Part shown: piece by piece, positions 26,407-34,625 of the stretch | How the letters are laid out: each line of letters begins with the position of its first letter | How positions within the stretch are numbered: the stretch's first letter is position 1 | Source of the DNA: Myxococcaceae bacterium | GTDB taxonomy: Bacteria; Myxococcota; Myxococcia; Myxococcales; Myxococcaceae | Length of the DNA stretch: 64,000 nt | Direction: 5' to 3' | NCBI GenBank assembly: GCA_016793095.1 | Contig: JAEUJQ010000068.1 | Location: forward strand, 1 to 64,000 | The notes under the pieces: model-generated | Told to the model about the DNA's origin: nothing | What the model saw: the letters and a program-made list of their open reading frames with translations, nothing else | Databases searched by the model: none | Made by a program: the position numbers and the translations under genes

Positions 26407-28233
26407 TCACTTCAGGCGGAGCTTCTTCACGGTGGTCTCGTTCGAGGCGATCTCGATCTCGACCGTCTGATCGATGCCCTGCTCGGCATTCACCAGCTTG
26501 AGCTGGTGCCGGCCGGGCGGCAGCGAGGCGCCGAGGATCGGCGTGTCGCCCAGCCTCTTTCCGCCCAGGAAGACGGTGGTCCACGGAACGGTGTCGAGGC
26601 GCAGGGTGCCCCTCTTCGCCGGCCCGCCGACGGTGGGCCGCTGGGGCTTCGCCACGCCTGCGTCGATGACGGGCACGACGAGCGCCTCGGGGACCGGCAC
26701 GCGCTCGAGCGCGATGAAGAGGCTCTGCCGCTCGCTCGCTCCGAGCTGAAGGGTGCGCCGCTGTGGCAGGTAGCCGTTGGCTTCGACCTCGACGGTGTGT
26801 TCGCCTGGCGGCAGGTGCGTCACGCCTGGGGGCCCCGCGACGCCATCGACGCGAAGGGTAGCGTCCGTCGGCATCACCTCGAGCGACAAGGTGCCCATGG
26901 CCGGCCCCGCATCGGGCTCGGCCGCAACCGTGGTCGCTGCGTCCGGCCGGGTCGCGACCCAGACGCCACCACCCACGAGCAGGGTGGCGATCAGCGCGGC
27001 CAACGCGAGCGGGGCCTTTGAGCGGGCAGGGGGCGAGCTGACGCCCGACACGGTGTTGGTGCGGGTCGGGTCGAACGTCATCGAGACATCCACCGACGGC
27101 CCCAGGTCACCAGCCAGGTGCTTGCGGAACGAGCCGGTCGACTGCGCGCGCGCCTCGACGCCTTTCCCGCTCGAAGGATTGCTCCCTGAGCCGGGGTCTC
27201 CGCCCGGCGCGAGGCCGAAGCCGTCGCCTGGCAGCTGGCTCGGAGTGAGCTCGCCTCTGCGGGCCTGATCGATGAGCGCCTTGCGTGTCGCGATGCGGTC
27301 GGCGAACAGCCCGTGCATGAACTCGGCGACGTCGCCGGCCGTCACCCGGCGCGAGTTCGAGACGAGGTAGTCCTCGAGCGCCAGTTGCAGCTCGCGCGCG
27401 CTCTCAAAGCGCCGCGCCGGGTCCGACTCCATCGCGCGGGCGACGATCACGTCGAGCTGAGGGGGGACGTCAGGCCGTCGCTCGATCACCCTCGGGAACT
27501 GCTCGAGGGTCGTCAGCTCGCGGAGGATCTGCAACTCGTCGCTGCCGGGGAAGAGGCGGGACCCTGTCAGCAGCTCGAAGAGGCAGACCCCGAGCGCGAA
27601 GACGTCCGTGCGGGCGTCGACGGCCTCGGCGCGGCCCTGCTCGGGCGCCATGTAGGCGAGCTTGCCCTTCAGCTTGCCGCTGCTCGTCGCATGGCTGGCC
27701 ACCTTGGCGATGCCGAAGTCCACCACCTTCAGCGAGCCGTCCATCGTCACCAGCAGGTTCTGCGGGCTGACGTCGCGGTGCACGATGCACTGGAGTTGTC
27801 CGTCGTCATCCCTGCGGGTGTGCGCGTAGTGCAGCCCCTCTGCGGCCCACGCCATCAGTCGGCAGGCCAACGCGTCGTCGAGCCGCTCCCCGCGCTTGCG
27901 GACAGTCTTGAAGATGGTGGAGAGGCTCTCGCCATCGACGAACTCCATCACGATGAAGAACGAGCCGGCCTCTTCGCCGAGCTCGTAGATCTGCACGATG
28001 TGTGGGTGCGTCAGCTTTGCCGCCAGCCGTGCCTCGGCGAGGAACATCTCGACGTGCTCGGGATCCTCCTCCAGGGCGCCCACCATGCGCTTGATGACGA
28101 CCAGCTTCTCGAAGCCTCGGACACCGGGCTGCCGCGCCAGCCAGATCTCGGCCATGCCTCCTGCCGCCAGCGGGGTGAGCAGCTGGTACCGCCCGACGGT
28201 GGTGAGGGGAAGCCAGGGGCCGGGGCGAGCCAC
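26407..28233 (-). CDS. Ser/Thr protein kinase with transmembrane segment and two PEGA domains
   Basis: A 608-residue PKN-type kinase. The catalytic domain covers residues about 14-275: glycine loop LAAGGMAEI, catalytic loop HRDVSPQN, and DFG (VVDFGIAK), with APEQ. A Ser/Pro/Gly-rich linker follows, then one membrane helix (about 405-425). Outside are two PEGA beta-domains (about 446-513 and 541-608), which in other proteins bind surface structures. The predicted topology is a cytoplasmic kinase reporting envelope status. The GTG start is 67 bp from the divergent gene at 28301. All kinase motifs are intact. Confidence 0.92.
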   Translation of the reverse strand: MARPGPWLPLTTVGRYQLLTPLAAGGMAEIWLARQPGVRGFEKLVVIKRMVGALEEDPEHVEMFLAEARLAAKLTHPHIVQIYELGEEAGSFFIVMEFVDGESLSTIFKTVRKRGERLDDALACRLMAWAAEGLHYAHTRRDDDGQLQCIVHRDVSPQNLLVTMDGSLKVVDFGIAKVASHATSSGKLKGKLAYMAPEQGRAEAVDARTDVFALGVCLFELLTGSRLFPGSDELQILRELTTLEQFPRVIERRPDVPPQLDVIVARAMESDPARRFESARELQLALEDYLVSNSRRVTAGDVAEFMHGLFADRIATRKALIDQARRGELTPSQLPGDGFGLAPGGDPGSGSNPSSGKGVEARAQSTGSFRKHLAGDLGPSVDVSMTFDPTRTNTVSGVSSPPARSKAPLALAALIATLLVGGGVWVATRPDAATTVAAEPDAGPAMGTLSLEVMPTDATLRVDGVAGPPGVTHLPPGEHTVEVEANGYLPQRRTLQLGASERQSLFIALERVPVPEALVVPVIDAGVAKPQRPTVGGPAKRGTLRLDTVPWTTVFLGGKRLGDTPILGASLPPGRHQLKLVNAEQGIDQTVEIEIASNETTVKKLRLK

Positions 28234-28300
28234 GTGGGCAGTCTCGCCGTCCTCGATGACAAGTCAACCGGCGCGGCCAGGTGGGTGTACGCTGTGGCCC

Positions 28301-29302
28301 ATGTTCGGTGCGTTGGTCGTGACCCTGGTGCTCCACGCGTCGGCCGCGCCCCAGAAGCTCGCTGAGGCGAAGAAGCTCGCCGACGAGCTGCAGTACGATC
28401 GCGCGGTGAAGGTGATCGACGCGGGGCTCGCGCAGCCGGAGATCGATCGCGACACGCTGCTGGGCCTCTACGAGCTCGCGGCGCTCTCGTGGGCGAACCT
28501 CGACAAGCCGGCGAAGGCGCGCGAGGCGTTCCAGCTGCTCCTGTCGCTGAAGCCCGACTACGAGCTGTCGAAAGATCTGCCGCCGCGCACGCGCACGCCC
28601 TTCTTCGAGGCGAAGACGTGGCTCGCCGGCACCACCCCGGTCTCGGTCGACGTGCAGTCGATCGTCGAGGCGGGGAAGCTGACGGGGCTGTCGATCGTCG
28701 TGATGGACAACGTGCTGGTGAAGGTGAAGGCGGTGCGGGTGACGATCACTCCGCCCGGCGGCGCCGCGCAGACGCTGACGCCGCCGCTCCAGGTCGGGCG
28801 CGCCACCGTCGCGCTCGGGGAAGACGGCGGGGCGTGGCGGGTGGACCTGCAGGGCGAGCGCGGCGTGCTCCTGTCTTCCATGGGCGAGACGAAGCGGTAC
28901 CTGCCGCCCGTCGTCGCGCCTCCGGTCGAGGTGGTGAAGGCGCCCCAGCCTCCCCCGACGAAGTGGCAGCAGACGGCCGGCTTCGTGGTGGGCGCGGTCG
29001 GGCTCGTGGGCACCATCGGCGGCGTGGCCGCCGGCCTCGTCTCGTCGCAGGCCCGCGCGCGCATCGCGACCTCCGAGCGGAACCCGATGGGCGTGGTGAC
29101 GGGCCTCACCCAGCGCGAGGCGGCGCAGCTCGACGCCACGGCGCGCACCACGGGGCTGGTGGCGAACGTGCTCCTGATCGCGGGCGGCGCGCTGCTCGCC
29201 GGTGGCGTGGTGCTGTTCATCCTCGGTCTGCCGGCCGACGCGCCCGCGTCGGCCTCGCTTTCGGTCACGCCGGGCGGGCTGGTCTTCTCAGGCGCGTTCT
29301 AA
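28301..29302 (+). CDS. Exported protein with TPR-like N-terminus and two C-terminal membrane helices
   Basis: A 333-residue protein. A short signal-like start (MFGALVVTLVLHASAAP) leads into a helical TPR-like region (KLAEAKKLADELQYDRAVKVIDAGL). An extracytoplasmic beta-rich part follows, then a Pro linker and two hydrophobic helices (GFVVGAVGLVGTIGGVAAGLV and LLIAGGALLAGGVVLFILGL). This layout is frequent in myxobacterial proteins next to PEGA kinases. No enzymatic motif. It is divergent from the kinase and may share its promoter region. Confidence 0.7.
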   Translation: MFGALVVTLVLHASAAPQKLAEAKKLADELQYDRAVKVIDAGLAQPEIDRDTLLGLYELAALSWANLDKPAKAREAFQLLLSLKPDYELSKDLPPRTRTPFFEAKTWLAGTTPVSVDVQSIVEAGKLTGLSIVVMDNVLVKVKAVRVTITPPGGAAQTLTPPLQVGRATVALGEDGGAWRVDLQGERGVLLSSMGETKRYLPPVVAPPVEVVKAPQPPPTKWQQTAGFVVGAVGLVGTIGGVAAGLVSSQARARIATSERNPMGVVTGLTQREAAQLDATARTTGLVANVLLIAGGALLAGGVVLFILGLPADAPASASLSVTPGGLVFSGAF

Positions 29303-29426
29303 CGAGCCTGTGCAGGCACGGCCGGTTGGTGAACGTACCCGACGAGATGGACATCGCGCAGCTGGTACCGCCCCGTCGTCGCCGGCCGCGGCGGCGACGC
29401 GCGTGAGCTCGGCCCTTCGGCGTGGC

Positions 29427-31580
29427 TCACTGGTAGTGGCAGTAGTCGACGCTCGCGCCGATGCACCGGGAAGCCTGCCCCGAGGCCGCGTCTCCGCACC
29501 GGTCGTCGTTACCGCTGCACGTGCACTGGTTGCTCACGCAGGTCTGCGCGGCGAAGCCGGCAGGGCGAGGACACTGGCTGTTCATCCCGGTAGGGCATGA
29601 GCAGAAGCCCGACCGGTGCGCTCCGGTGCCGATCGGCATGCAGGTCGAGCCAGAGAGGCACGCGAGCCCGCATTGGCCACAGCTCGTCTGAGTGACGAGA
29701 GAGGTGCAGGTCGTGCCGCAGCAGACGTTCGACGAGTCGGTCGCGCTGCAGACCTTGTGGAAGCACTGCGGGTCGGCGCAGTCGGCGAGGGTGTCGCCGT
29801 CGTTGTCGGCGCCGTCGGTGCAGTTCTCGACGCCCGTCATGCAGTTGGTCGCCGTCGAGCAGTTGCTGTCCATGCAATCGGTGGTGCCGTCACAGTCGTT
29901 GTCGAGCCCGTCGTTGCAGGTCGCCTCCGAGGCCTGGCCCACGCCCCCGTCCGGGAGCTGGCATTGACACGCTCCGCCGTTGCAGCGCCGGCCGTTGGCG
30001 CCACACGACGCGCCGGCGCACGCCGCCTCGGCGCAGTCGATCTGTCCGTCGCAGTCGTTGTCGAGGCCGTCGTTGCAGGTCGCCTCGCTCATCTGGAACA
30101 CGCCCCCGTCGACGACGCAGGTGCACGTGGTGCCGACGCACCGGCGCCCGAAGGTGCCGCACGCCTGGCTCGCACAGGCGGTCTCGGCGCAGTCCACCAG
30201 GCCGTCGCAGTCGTTGTCGTACGCGTCATTGCAGATCGTCTCGGCCGCCGGGCCGACGCCGCCGTCGCGATCGATGCAGCTGCAGGCGTTGTTGAGGCAC
30301 GCGCGGCCGTTGGCGCCACACGCTCGCCCGGTGCAGTCGGTGTCGACGCAGTCGGCGCGGCCGTCGCAGTCGTTGTCGAGCGTGTCGCTGCAGGACTCGA
30401 TCGACGCAGGGGTCTGGCCCCCGCAGGTGCCATAGCCGGTGCCGCCGTCGCTCAGGTTGGCGCAGGACTGGGTGCCACGTCGGCACACACCAAGGCACGC
30501 GCCGCCGTCGGTTGGGCAGGCCGAGGTTGAACCGGTCCAGCAAGAGATCATGGCTCCAACCGTGCAGGTGCAGCCGTCGTCGGCCTGGCCGTCGCACTCG
30601 TTGTCGAGCCCGTCGCCGCAGATCTCGCTGGCTGAGTAGTTGGGCGGCGGGTTCGACGAGTAGAGACAGACCTGCTCCAGACCGCCGGCGCACACCCTGT
30701 CGCGCGACATGCAGACGCCGGGGCCGCACGGCGACGTCTGCGCCGCCTCGTCCGTCATGCCGTTGCAGTCGTCGTCGAGGCCGTTGCACGTCTCGGCGAT
30801 CGCCGGGAGCACCTGGCCCACGCACTGCTGGCCGGCGGGCATCGAGCAGTTCCACGTGCCCTGACGGCAGGCGCCGACCCCGGCGAGGAAGGGCGTGCCC
30901 TGGAAGCACGGGCGCCCGGGCTGGCAGGGGCAGGTGGGTGGGTCGGGCAGGCCGTCGCAGTCGGTGTCCTGGCCGTCGCAGAACTCGAGCTGCGGCACGT
31001 GCTCGTTCTCGCAGACGGCGCCGTAGACGCTCCCCACACAGGCCTGGGTGCCGGCCGCGCAGCCGCTCCCGCCGTCCCACGGGTAGCGCAGGGTGGGAGA
31101 CGTCAGCCCGTCGCGGTAGCAGGGACGGGGCGCCGCGCAGGGGCAGCCGTCGTCGAAGACGCCATTGCCGTTCTCGTCGATCTGGTTGCCGCAGACCTCT
31201 GCGATGCCGCCGCCGCCGGCACCACCCGCGAGGCCGCCAGCCACGCCACCGCCCGGGCTGCCGCCAGCCGTGCCCCCTGCGTCACCGCCCGCCGAACCCC
31301 CGGCAGCGCCACCTCCTGCTGTCCCGCCGCCCGATGTACCACCCGAGACGGCTCCACCTGCGGCCCCGCCTCCCGACGAGCCCGCGGTTCCGCCAGCAGC
31401 GCCCGAGGTGCGGCAGAGGCCCTGCACGCACGTCGACCCGTCGGCGCAGTCGGCGTCCTTCGAGCACGCGAACTGAAGCGACTCATAGCCCGTGGGGTCG
31501 CAGCTGCACCCCACCGCGACGCCGGCGCAGAACGACAGGACCAGGGCTCCCCGAACGGTGTTGCTCACGCGCCGCAACAT
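29427..31580 (-). CDS. MopE-like lipoprotein with repeated DNDCDG metal-binding motifs
   Basis: A 717-residue surface lipoprotein: lipobox AVGC (Cys25), a Cys-rich patch (FACSKDADCADGSTCVQGLC), a Gly/Ala/Ser linker (about residues 60-125) and then many Cys-rich repeats. At least eight repeats carry E-x2-C-x-D-x2-DNDCDG or close variants (NDGLDNDCDGQIDC, NDAYDNDCDGLVDC), like the putative metal-binding motif named after MopE of Methylococcus. These may bind calcium or copper. High Cys content suggests disulphides and an exposed location. It lies upstream of a related Cys-rich lipoprotein on the same strand (77 bp apart), convergent with the gene at 28301. Confidence 0.82.
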   Translation of the reverse strand: MLRRVSNTVRGALVLSFCAGVAVGCSCDPTGYESLQFACSKDADCADGSTCVQGLCRTSGAAGGTAGSSGGGAAGGAVSGGTSGGGTAGGGAAGGSAGGDAGGTAGGSPGGGVAGGLAGGAGGGGIAEVCGNQIDENGNGVFDDGCPCAAPRPCYRDGLTSPTLRYPWDGGSGCAAGTQACVGSVYGAVCENEHVPQLEFCDGQDTDCDGLPDPPTCPCQPGRPCFQGTPFLAGVGACRQGTWNCSMPAGQQCVGQVLPAIAETCNGLDDDCNGMTDEAAQTSPCGPGVCMSRDRVCAGGLEQVCLYSSNPPPNYSASEICGDGLDNECDGQADDGCTCTVGAMISCWTGSTSACPTDGGACLGVCRRGTQSCANLSDGGTGYGTCGGQTPASIESCSDTLDNDCDGRADCVDTDCTGRACGANGRACLNNACSCIDRDGGVGPAAETICNDAYDNDCDGLVDCAETACASQACGTFGRRCVGTTCTCVVDGGVFQMSEATCNDGLDNDCDGQIDCAEAACAGASCGANGRRCNGGACQCQLPDGGVGQASEATCNDGLDNDCDGTTDCMDSNCSTATNCMTGVENCTDGADNDGDTLADCADPQCFHKVCSATDSSNVCCGTTCTSLVTQTSCGQCGLACLSGSTCMPIGTGAHRSGFCSCPTGMNSQCPRPAGFAAQTCVSNQCTCSGNDDRCGDAASGQASRCIGASVDYCHYQ

Positions 31581-31657
31581 AGCGGGGTCGGTCCAGCGTG
31601 GGGAGCGCTTCGCCCTCGGTACGTGGTTCGGTCAGACTCTGTCGGTGGACATGATCG

Positions 31658-32647
31658 TCAGATGCAGGAGCCGAGCGGCGAGCAGGTCCGACCGGGTCCA
31701 CAACCGGCGTAGCCCGGGTTGCGACAGTCGGGCACGCAAAGGGCGAAGGTCCCGCCGTCGACCGTGAGATCGTCCGAGCAGACATAGCCGGGCCGGCAGT
31801 TGCCTTGACCGAGGTTGGCGGGGAAGCAGGTGTTGTAGCAGTAGCCGTCGATGCCGCAGGAGCCGGTGGTGCCCGGGCAGTCGAGGAAGGAGTCGCAGCC
31901 CGAGTTGCTGCAGTAGCCGCCGGGCCAGCCTGAGGGCCCACCGTCAGGGCGATAGGGCGGAACGCACTCTCGGGTCGCGCCTCCGAGCAGCGCTTCCTTG
32001 CAGTCGGCGTTGAAGGTGCAGGTCGCGCCCGTGTCGCCGGTGTTCGCGCCGGTGCAGGCGCCTGCCGAGCAGAACTGGTTCGTCGAACACGCGAAACACG
32101 CCACGCCCCGCGTTCCGCACGCACCGCTGTTCGTGCCGGGTTGGCACACCCCGTTGAGGCAGCAGCCCATGCACGTGCTCGCGCAGGACGCACTTCCGCC
32201 GCCCGCGGAGCCACCTGCGACGCTCCCGCCCGCGGAGCCCCCTGCGACGCTGCCGCCCGCGGAGCCACCTGCGACGCTGCCGCCCGCGGAGCCCCCTGCG
32301 ACGCTGCCGCCCGCGGAGCCACCTGCGACGCTCCCGCCCGCGGAGCCACCTGCGACGCTCCCGCCCGCCGTTCCACCGCCCGAAGGCGAGAAGCCACCGC
32401 CGACGCCGGTGTTCGACGCCACACACGCGCCAGCAAGACACTGGAAGCCGAGGCCGCAGCCCACACACGCTGCTCCACGGGCTCCACAGGCCGACTGGGA
32501 GTTCCCCGACACGCACAGGCCCGCCGAGTCGCAGCACCCGACCGTGCAGGTCGACACCGAGCACCGCTGTGGCCCAGGACCGCAGCCCTGCGAAGCGAGA
32601 GCGACGGTGAACGCGAAGAGGGCAGCACCCAGCGTGCGGAGATCCAT
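31658..32647 (-). CDS. Cys-rich lipoprotein with (GGSVAGGSA)n linker
   Basis: A 329-residue lipoprotein, lipobox SQGC (Cys22). Layout: Cys-rich module 1 (residues about 27-80), a nine-residue repeat linker GGSVAGGSA encoded by six 27-bp tandem copies, then module 2 (CASTCMGCCLNGVC onward) and further Cys-rich sequence to the C-terminus. Modules 1 and 2 share the pattern GCC-x4-C, ACGxRGxAC, C-x2-GAC. The same module occurs in the lipoprotein at 34626. Function unknown; cell-surface display is likely. The start ATG at 32647 fits the signal peptide; the frame is open upstream but non-coding there. Confidence 0.75.
   Translation of the reverse strand: MDLRTLGAALFAFTVALASQGCGPGPQRCSVSTCTVGCCDSAGLCVSGNSQSACGARGAACVGCGLGFQCLAGACVASNTGVGGGFSPSGGGTAGGSVAGGSAGGSVAGGSAGGSVAGGSAGGSVAGGSAGGSVAGGSAGGSVAGGSAGGGSASCASTCMGCCLNGVCQPGTNSGACGTRGVACFACSTNQFCSAGACTGANTGDTGATCTFNADCKEALLGGATRECVPPYRPDGGPSGWPGGYCSNSGCDSFLDCPGTTGSCGIDGYCYNTCFPANLGQGNCRPGYVCSDDLTVDGGTFALCVPDCRNPGYAGCGPGRTCSPLGSCI
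32201..32362. repeat. Six 27-bp tandem repeats coding for the linker of the Cys-rich lipoprotein
   Basis: The 10-mer GCCCGCGGAG recurs at 32201, 32228, 32255, 32282, 32309 and 32336, exactly 27 bp apart. Copies differ mainly at two positions (GCCACC or GCCCCC, CTCCC or CTGCC). The near identity suggests recent expansion, and nine codons per unit keep the frame whatever the copy number. Confidence 0.9.
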
Positions 32648-32693
32648 GACCGGGGTGACCCTGCAGGGGCCGATGGAGTGCACGGTCCTCCGC

Positions 32694-32721
32694 TTGACTC
32701 GTCGGGCCGGAACCGTGTAGG
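32694..32721 (+). promoter_or_regulatory. Probable promoter of rpsP-khpA-rimM-trmD
   Basis: TTGACT (32694-32699), a 16-bp spacer and TGTAGG (32716-32721) precede rpsP by 35 bp. The -35 is good and the -10 is weak. It is the only plausible promoter between the divergent lipoprotein gene and rpsP. Confidence 0.45.
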
Positions 32722-32756
32722 GCCCACAGCCCAACGTCTTTTCAGGAGTTTGTCCG

Positions 32757-33014
32757 ATGGCCGTCGTTCTCCGTCTCGCCCGCGCTGGTGCCAAGAAGCG
32801 CCCGTACTACCACGTCGTCGCTGCTGACTCGCGCATGCCCCGCGATGGTCGCTTCATCGAGAGCATCGGCATGTACGATCCCAACGAGTCCCCTGCGAAG
32901 TTCGCGGTGAACGAGGACCGCTGGACGCACTGGACGAAGCTCGGCGCCAAGCCGTCCGAGACGCTCGGCACGCTGTACAAGAAGGCGAAGAAGGCGCCCG
33001 CCGCCAAGGCCTGA
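32757..33014 (+). CDS. rpsP: 30S ribosomal protein S16
   Basis: An 85-residue ribosomal protein that binds 16S rRNA and is needed for 30S assembly. The sequence VVLRLARAGAKKRPYYHVV, then DGRFIESIGMYDPN, is the S16 signature. The ATG at 32757 has AGGAG at 8 nt. It heads the operon with khpA, rimM and trmD, the usual bacterial arrangement. Confidence 0.97.
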   Translation: MAVVLRLARAGAKKRPYYHVVAADSRMPRDGRFIESIGMYDPNESPAKFAVNEDRWTHWTKLGAKPSETLGTLYKKAKKAPAAKA

Positions 33015-33019
33015 GCCTC

Positions 33020-33295
33020 GTGAAGGACCTGATCGTCTTTCTCGCGAAGGCGCTGGTGGACAAGCCCGAGGTGGTCGAGCTGACGGTGACGCCGGCGGCC
33101 GACCACTCGCTCTACGAGCTCAAGGTCGCGCCCGACGACATCGGGAAGGTGATCGGCCGTGACGGACGGACCATCAACGCCCTGCGGACCGTCGTCACCC
33201 ACGCTGCGCAGAAGAAGGGCGAGAAGGTGCGGCTCGAGCTGATCGACGATCGCCGGCCGCCCCAGCCGAACGGAAACTCCGCGCCCCAGCCGTGA
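33020..33295 (+). CDS. khpA: KH-domain RNA-binding protein KhpA
   Basis: A 91-residue single KH domain protein: the GxxG loop is in VIGRDGRTINALRTVV (residues about 47-62). KhpA binds small RNAs and mRNAs, partnering with KhpB in Gram-positives, and is regularly encoded between rpsP and rimM. The GTG start lies 5 bp after the rpsP stop. The C-terminus has a short Pro/Asn-rich tail. Normal length. Confidence 0.93.
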   Translation: MKDLIVFLAKALVDKPEVVELTVTPAADHSLYELKVAPDDIGKVIGRDGRTINALRTVVTHAAQKKGEKVRLELIDDRRPPQPNGNSAPQP

Positions 33296-33302
33296 GGCGC
33301 CC

Positions 33303-33839
33303 GTGAGCCCGCCGCCGAACTCCTCCTCCTCCGACTGGCTGCAGGTGGGCTACATCGCCCGCGCGCATGGGCTTCGCGGTGAGCTGGGGGTCAGGACGTT
33401 CGATTCCGCCTCGACTGCGCTCGGCGAGGTGGACCGCGTGCAGCTCACGACGAAGACCGGCGTGGTGTCGCTCTTCGCGCTCGAGACCCTCCGCGACGGG
33501 CCCAAAGGCGATCTGCTGATGACGCTCGCTGGCGTGCGCTCGCGCGAAGCCGCTGACGCGCTGGTGGGCTCGACGGTGGCCGTACACCGCGCCGAGCTGG
33601 AGCCGCCCGACGACGGCGAGGTCTTCCAGGGCGATCTCATCGGGCTCGAGGCGAAGACCCCGGACGGCCGGCGCCTCGGCGTCGTGAGCGAGGTCTGGAG
33701 CTCGGGGCCGGTGCCCAACCTGGTGGTGAAGGACGGCGACGCCGAGCAGATGATCCCCTTCGCCGACGACTTCGTCGTGAAGATCGATCTCGAGGCGCGA
33801 ACCATCTTGCTGCGCCCGCTCGAGTTCGAGGAGGCGTGA
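33303..33839 (+). CDS. rimM: 16S rRNA processing protein RimM
   Basis: A 178-residue ribosome maturation factor that works on the 30S head together with S19. The N-terminal RimM beta-barrel starts with [19 protein letters not shown]; the C-terminal PRC barrel has [29 protein letters not shown]. Normal length. The GTG start is 7 bp after khpA, and trmD starts 1 bp after its stop. Confidence 0.95.
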   Translation: MSPPPNSSSSDWLQVGYIARAHGLRGELGVRTFDSASTALGEVDRVQLTTKTGVVSLFALETLRDGPKGDLLMTLAGVRSREAADALVGSTVAVHRAELEPPDDGEVFQGDLIGLEAKTPDGRRLGVVSEVWSSGPVPNLVVKDGDAEQMIPFADDFVVKIDLEARTILLRPLEFEEA

Positions 33840-33840
33840 C

Positions 33841-34569
33841 GTGCGCTTCGAGGTGCTCACGCTCTTCCCTCAGATGATCTCCGGCTACACGTCCGGGTCG
33901 ATCCTCGGCAAGGCGCGCGAGAAGGGCCTGCTGGCCGTCGACGTCACCGACATTCGCGACTTCGCGACCAACAAGCACCGCAACACCGACGACACGCCCT
34001 ACGGCGGCGGCGCGGGCATGGTGATGAAGGTGGAGTCGCTGGTGGGCGCCATCGAGGCCGCGAAGGCGCGGCTGCCCGAGGCGAAGGTGATCCTCATGAG
34101 CCCGCGAGGGCCGACCTTCACGCAGGCGAAGGCGCGGGCGCTGGCGCAGGCAGGCTCCGCGATCCTCGTCTGCGGCCGGTACGAGGGCGTGGACGAGCGC
34201 GCGCTGGCGTGGGTGGACGAGGAGCTGTCACTCGGAGACTTCGTGTTGACCGGCGGCGAGCTCGCCGCGTTGTGCGTGGTGGACGCGGTCGCGCGGCTGG
34301 TGCCCGGCGTGCTGGGGAACGCGGCGAGCGCGACCACCGAGAGCTTCGAAGCGAGCCTGCTCGAGCACCCTCACTACACCCGGCCCGTGGAGTTCCGCGG
34401 CATGGCCGTGCCCGAGGTGCTGCAGGGTGGCGATCACGCCCGCATCGCCCGATGGAGGCGCTGGCACGCGCTGCAGCTCACGAGAGTCCGCCGGCCTGAC
34501 CTCTTCGCCCAGGTCGCGCTCACGAAGGAAGACCGGAAGCTGCTCGACACACCGCTCGACGCGCTCTGA
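33841..34569 (+). CDS. trmD: tRNA (guanine-37-N1) methyltransferase TrmD
   Basis: A 242-residue SPOUT-class enzyme that methylates G37 next to the anticodon using S-adenosylmethionine and prevents frameshifting. [12 protein letters not shown], the knot sequences [48 protein letters not shown] and the C-terminal [17 protein letters not shown] are all present. It is the last gene of this operon; the usual rplS neighbour is absent and a lipoprotein gene follows after 56 bp. Confidence 0.97.
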   Translation: MRFEVLTLFPQMISGYTSGSILGKAREKGLLAVDVTDIRDFATNKHRNTDDTPYGGGAGMVMKVESLVGAIEAAKARLPEAKVILMSPRGPTFTQAKARALAQAGSAILVCGRYEGVDERALAWVDEELSLGDFVLTGGELAALCVVDAVARLVPGVLGNAASATTESFEASLLEHPHYTRPVEFRGMAVPEVLQGGDHARIARWRRWHALQLTRVRRPDLFAQVALTKEDRKLLDTPLDAL

Positions 34570-34625
34570 CGGCTTCCGCGGCGGGGTCGTGACGTGGAAC
34601 CGGCACCGGTGCTACGCCGCGCCTC

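Noticed and set aside
32201-32362. CRISPR-like array
   Set aside because: The 27-bp units are contiguous, in frame, and have no unique spacers; they encode a Gly-rich linker.
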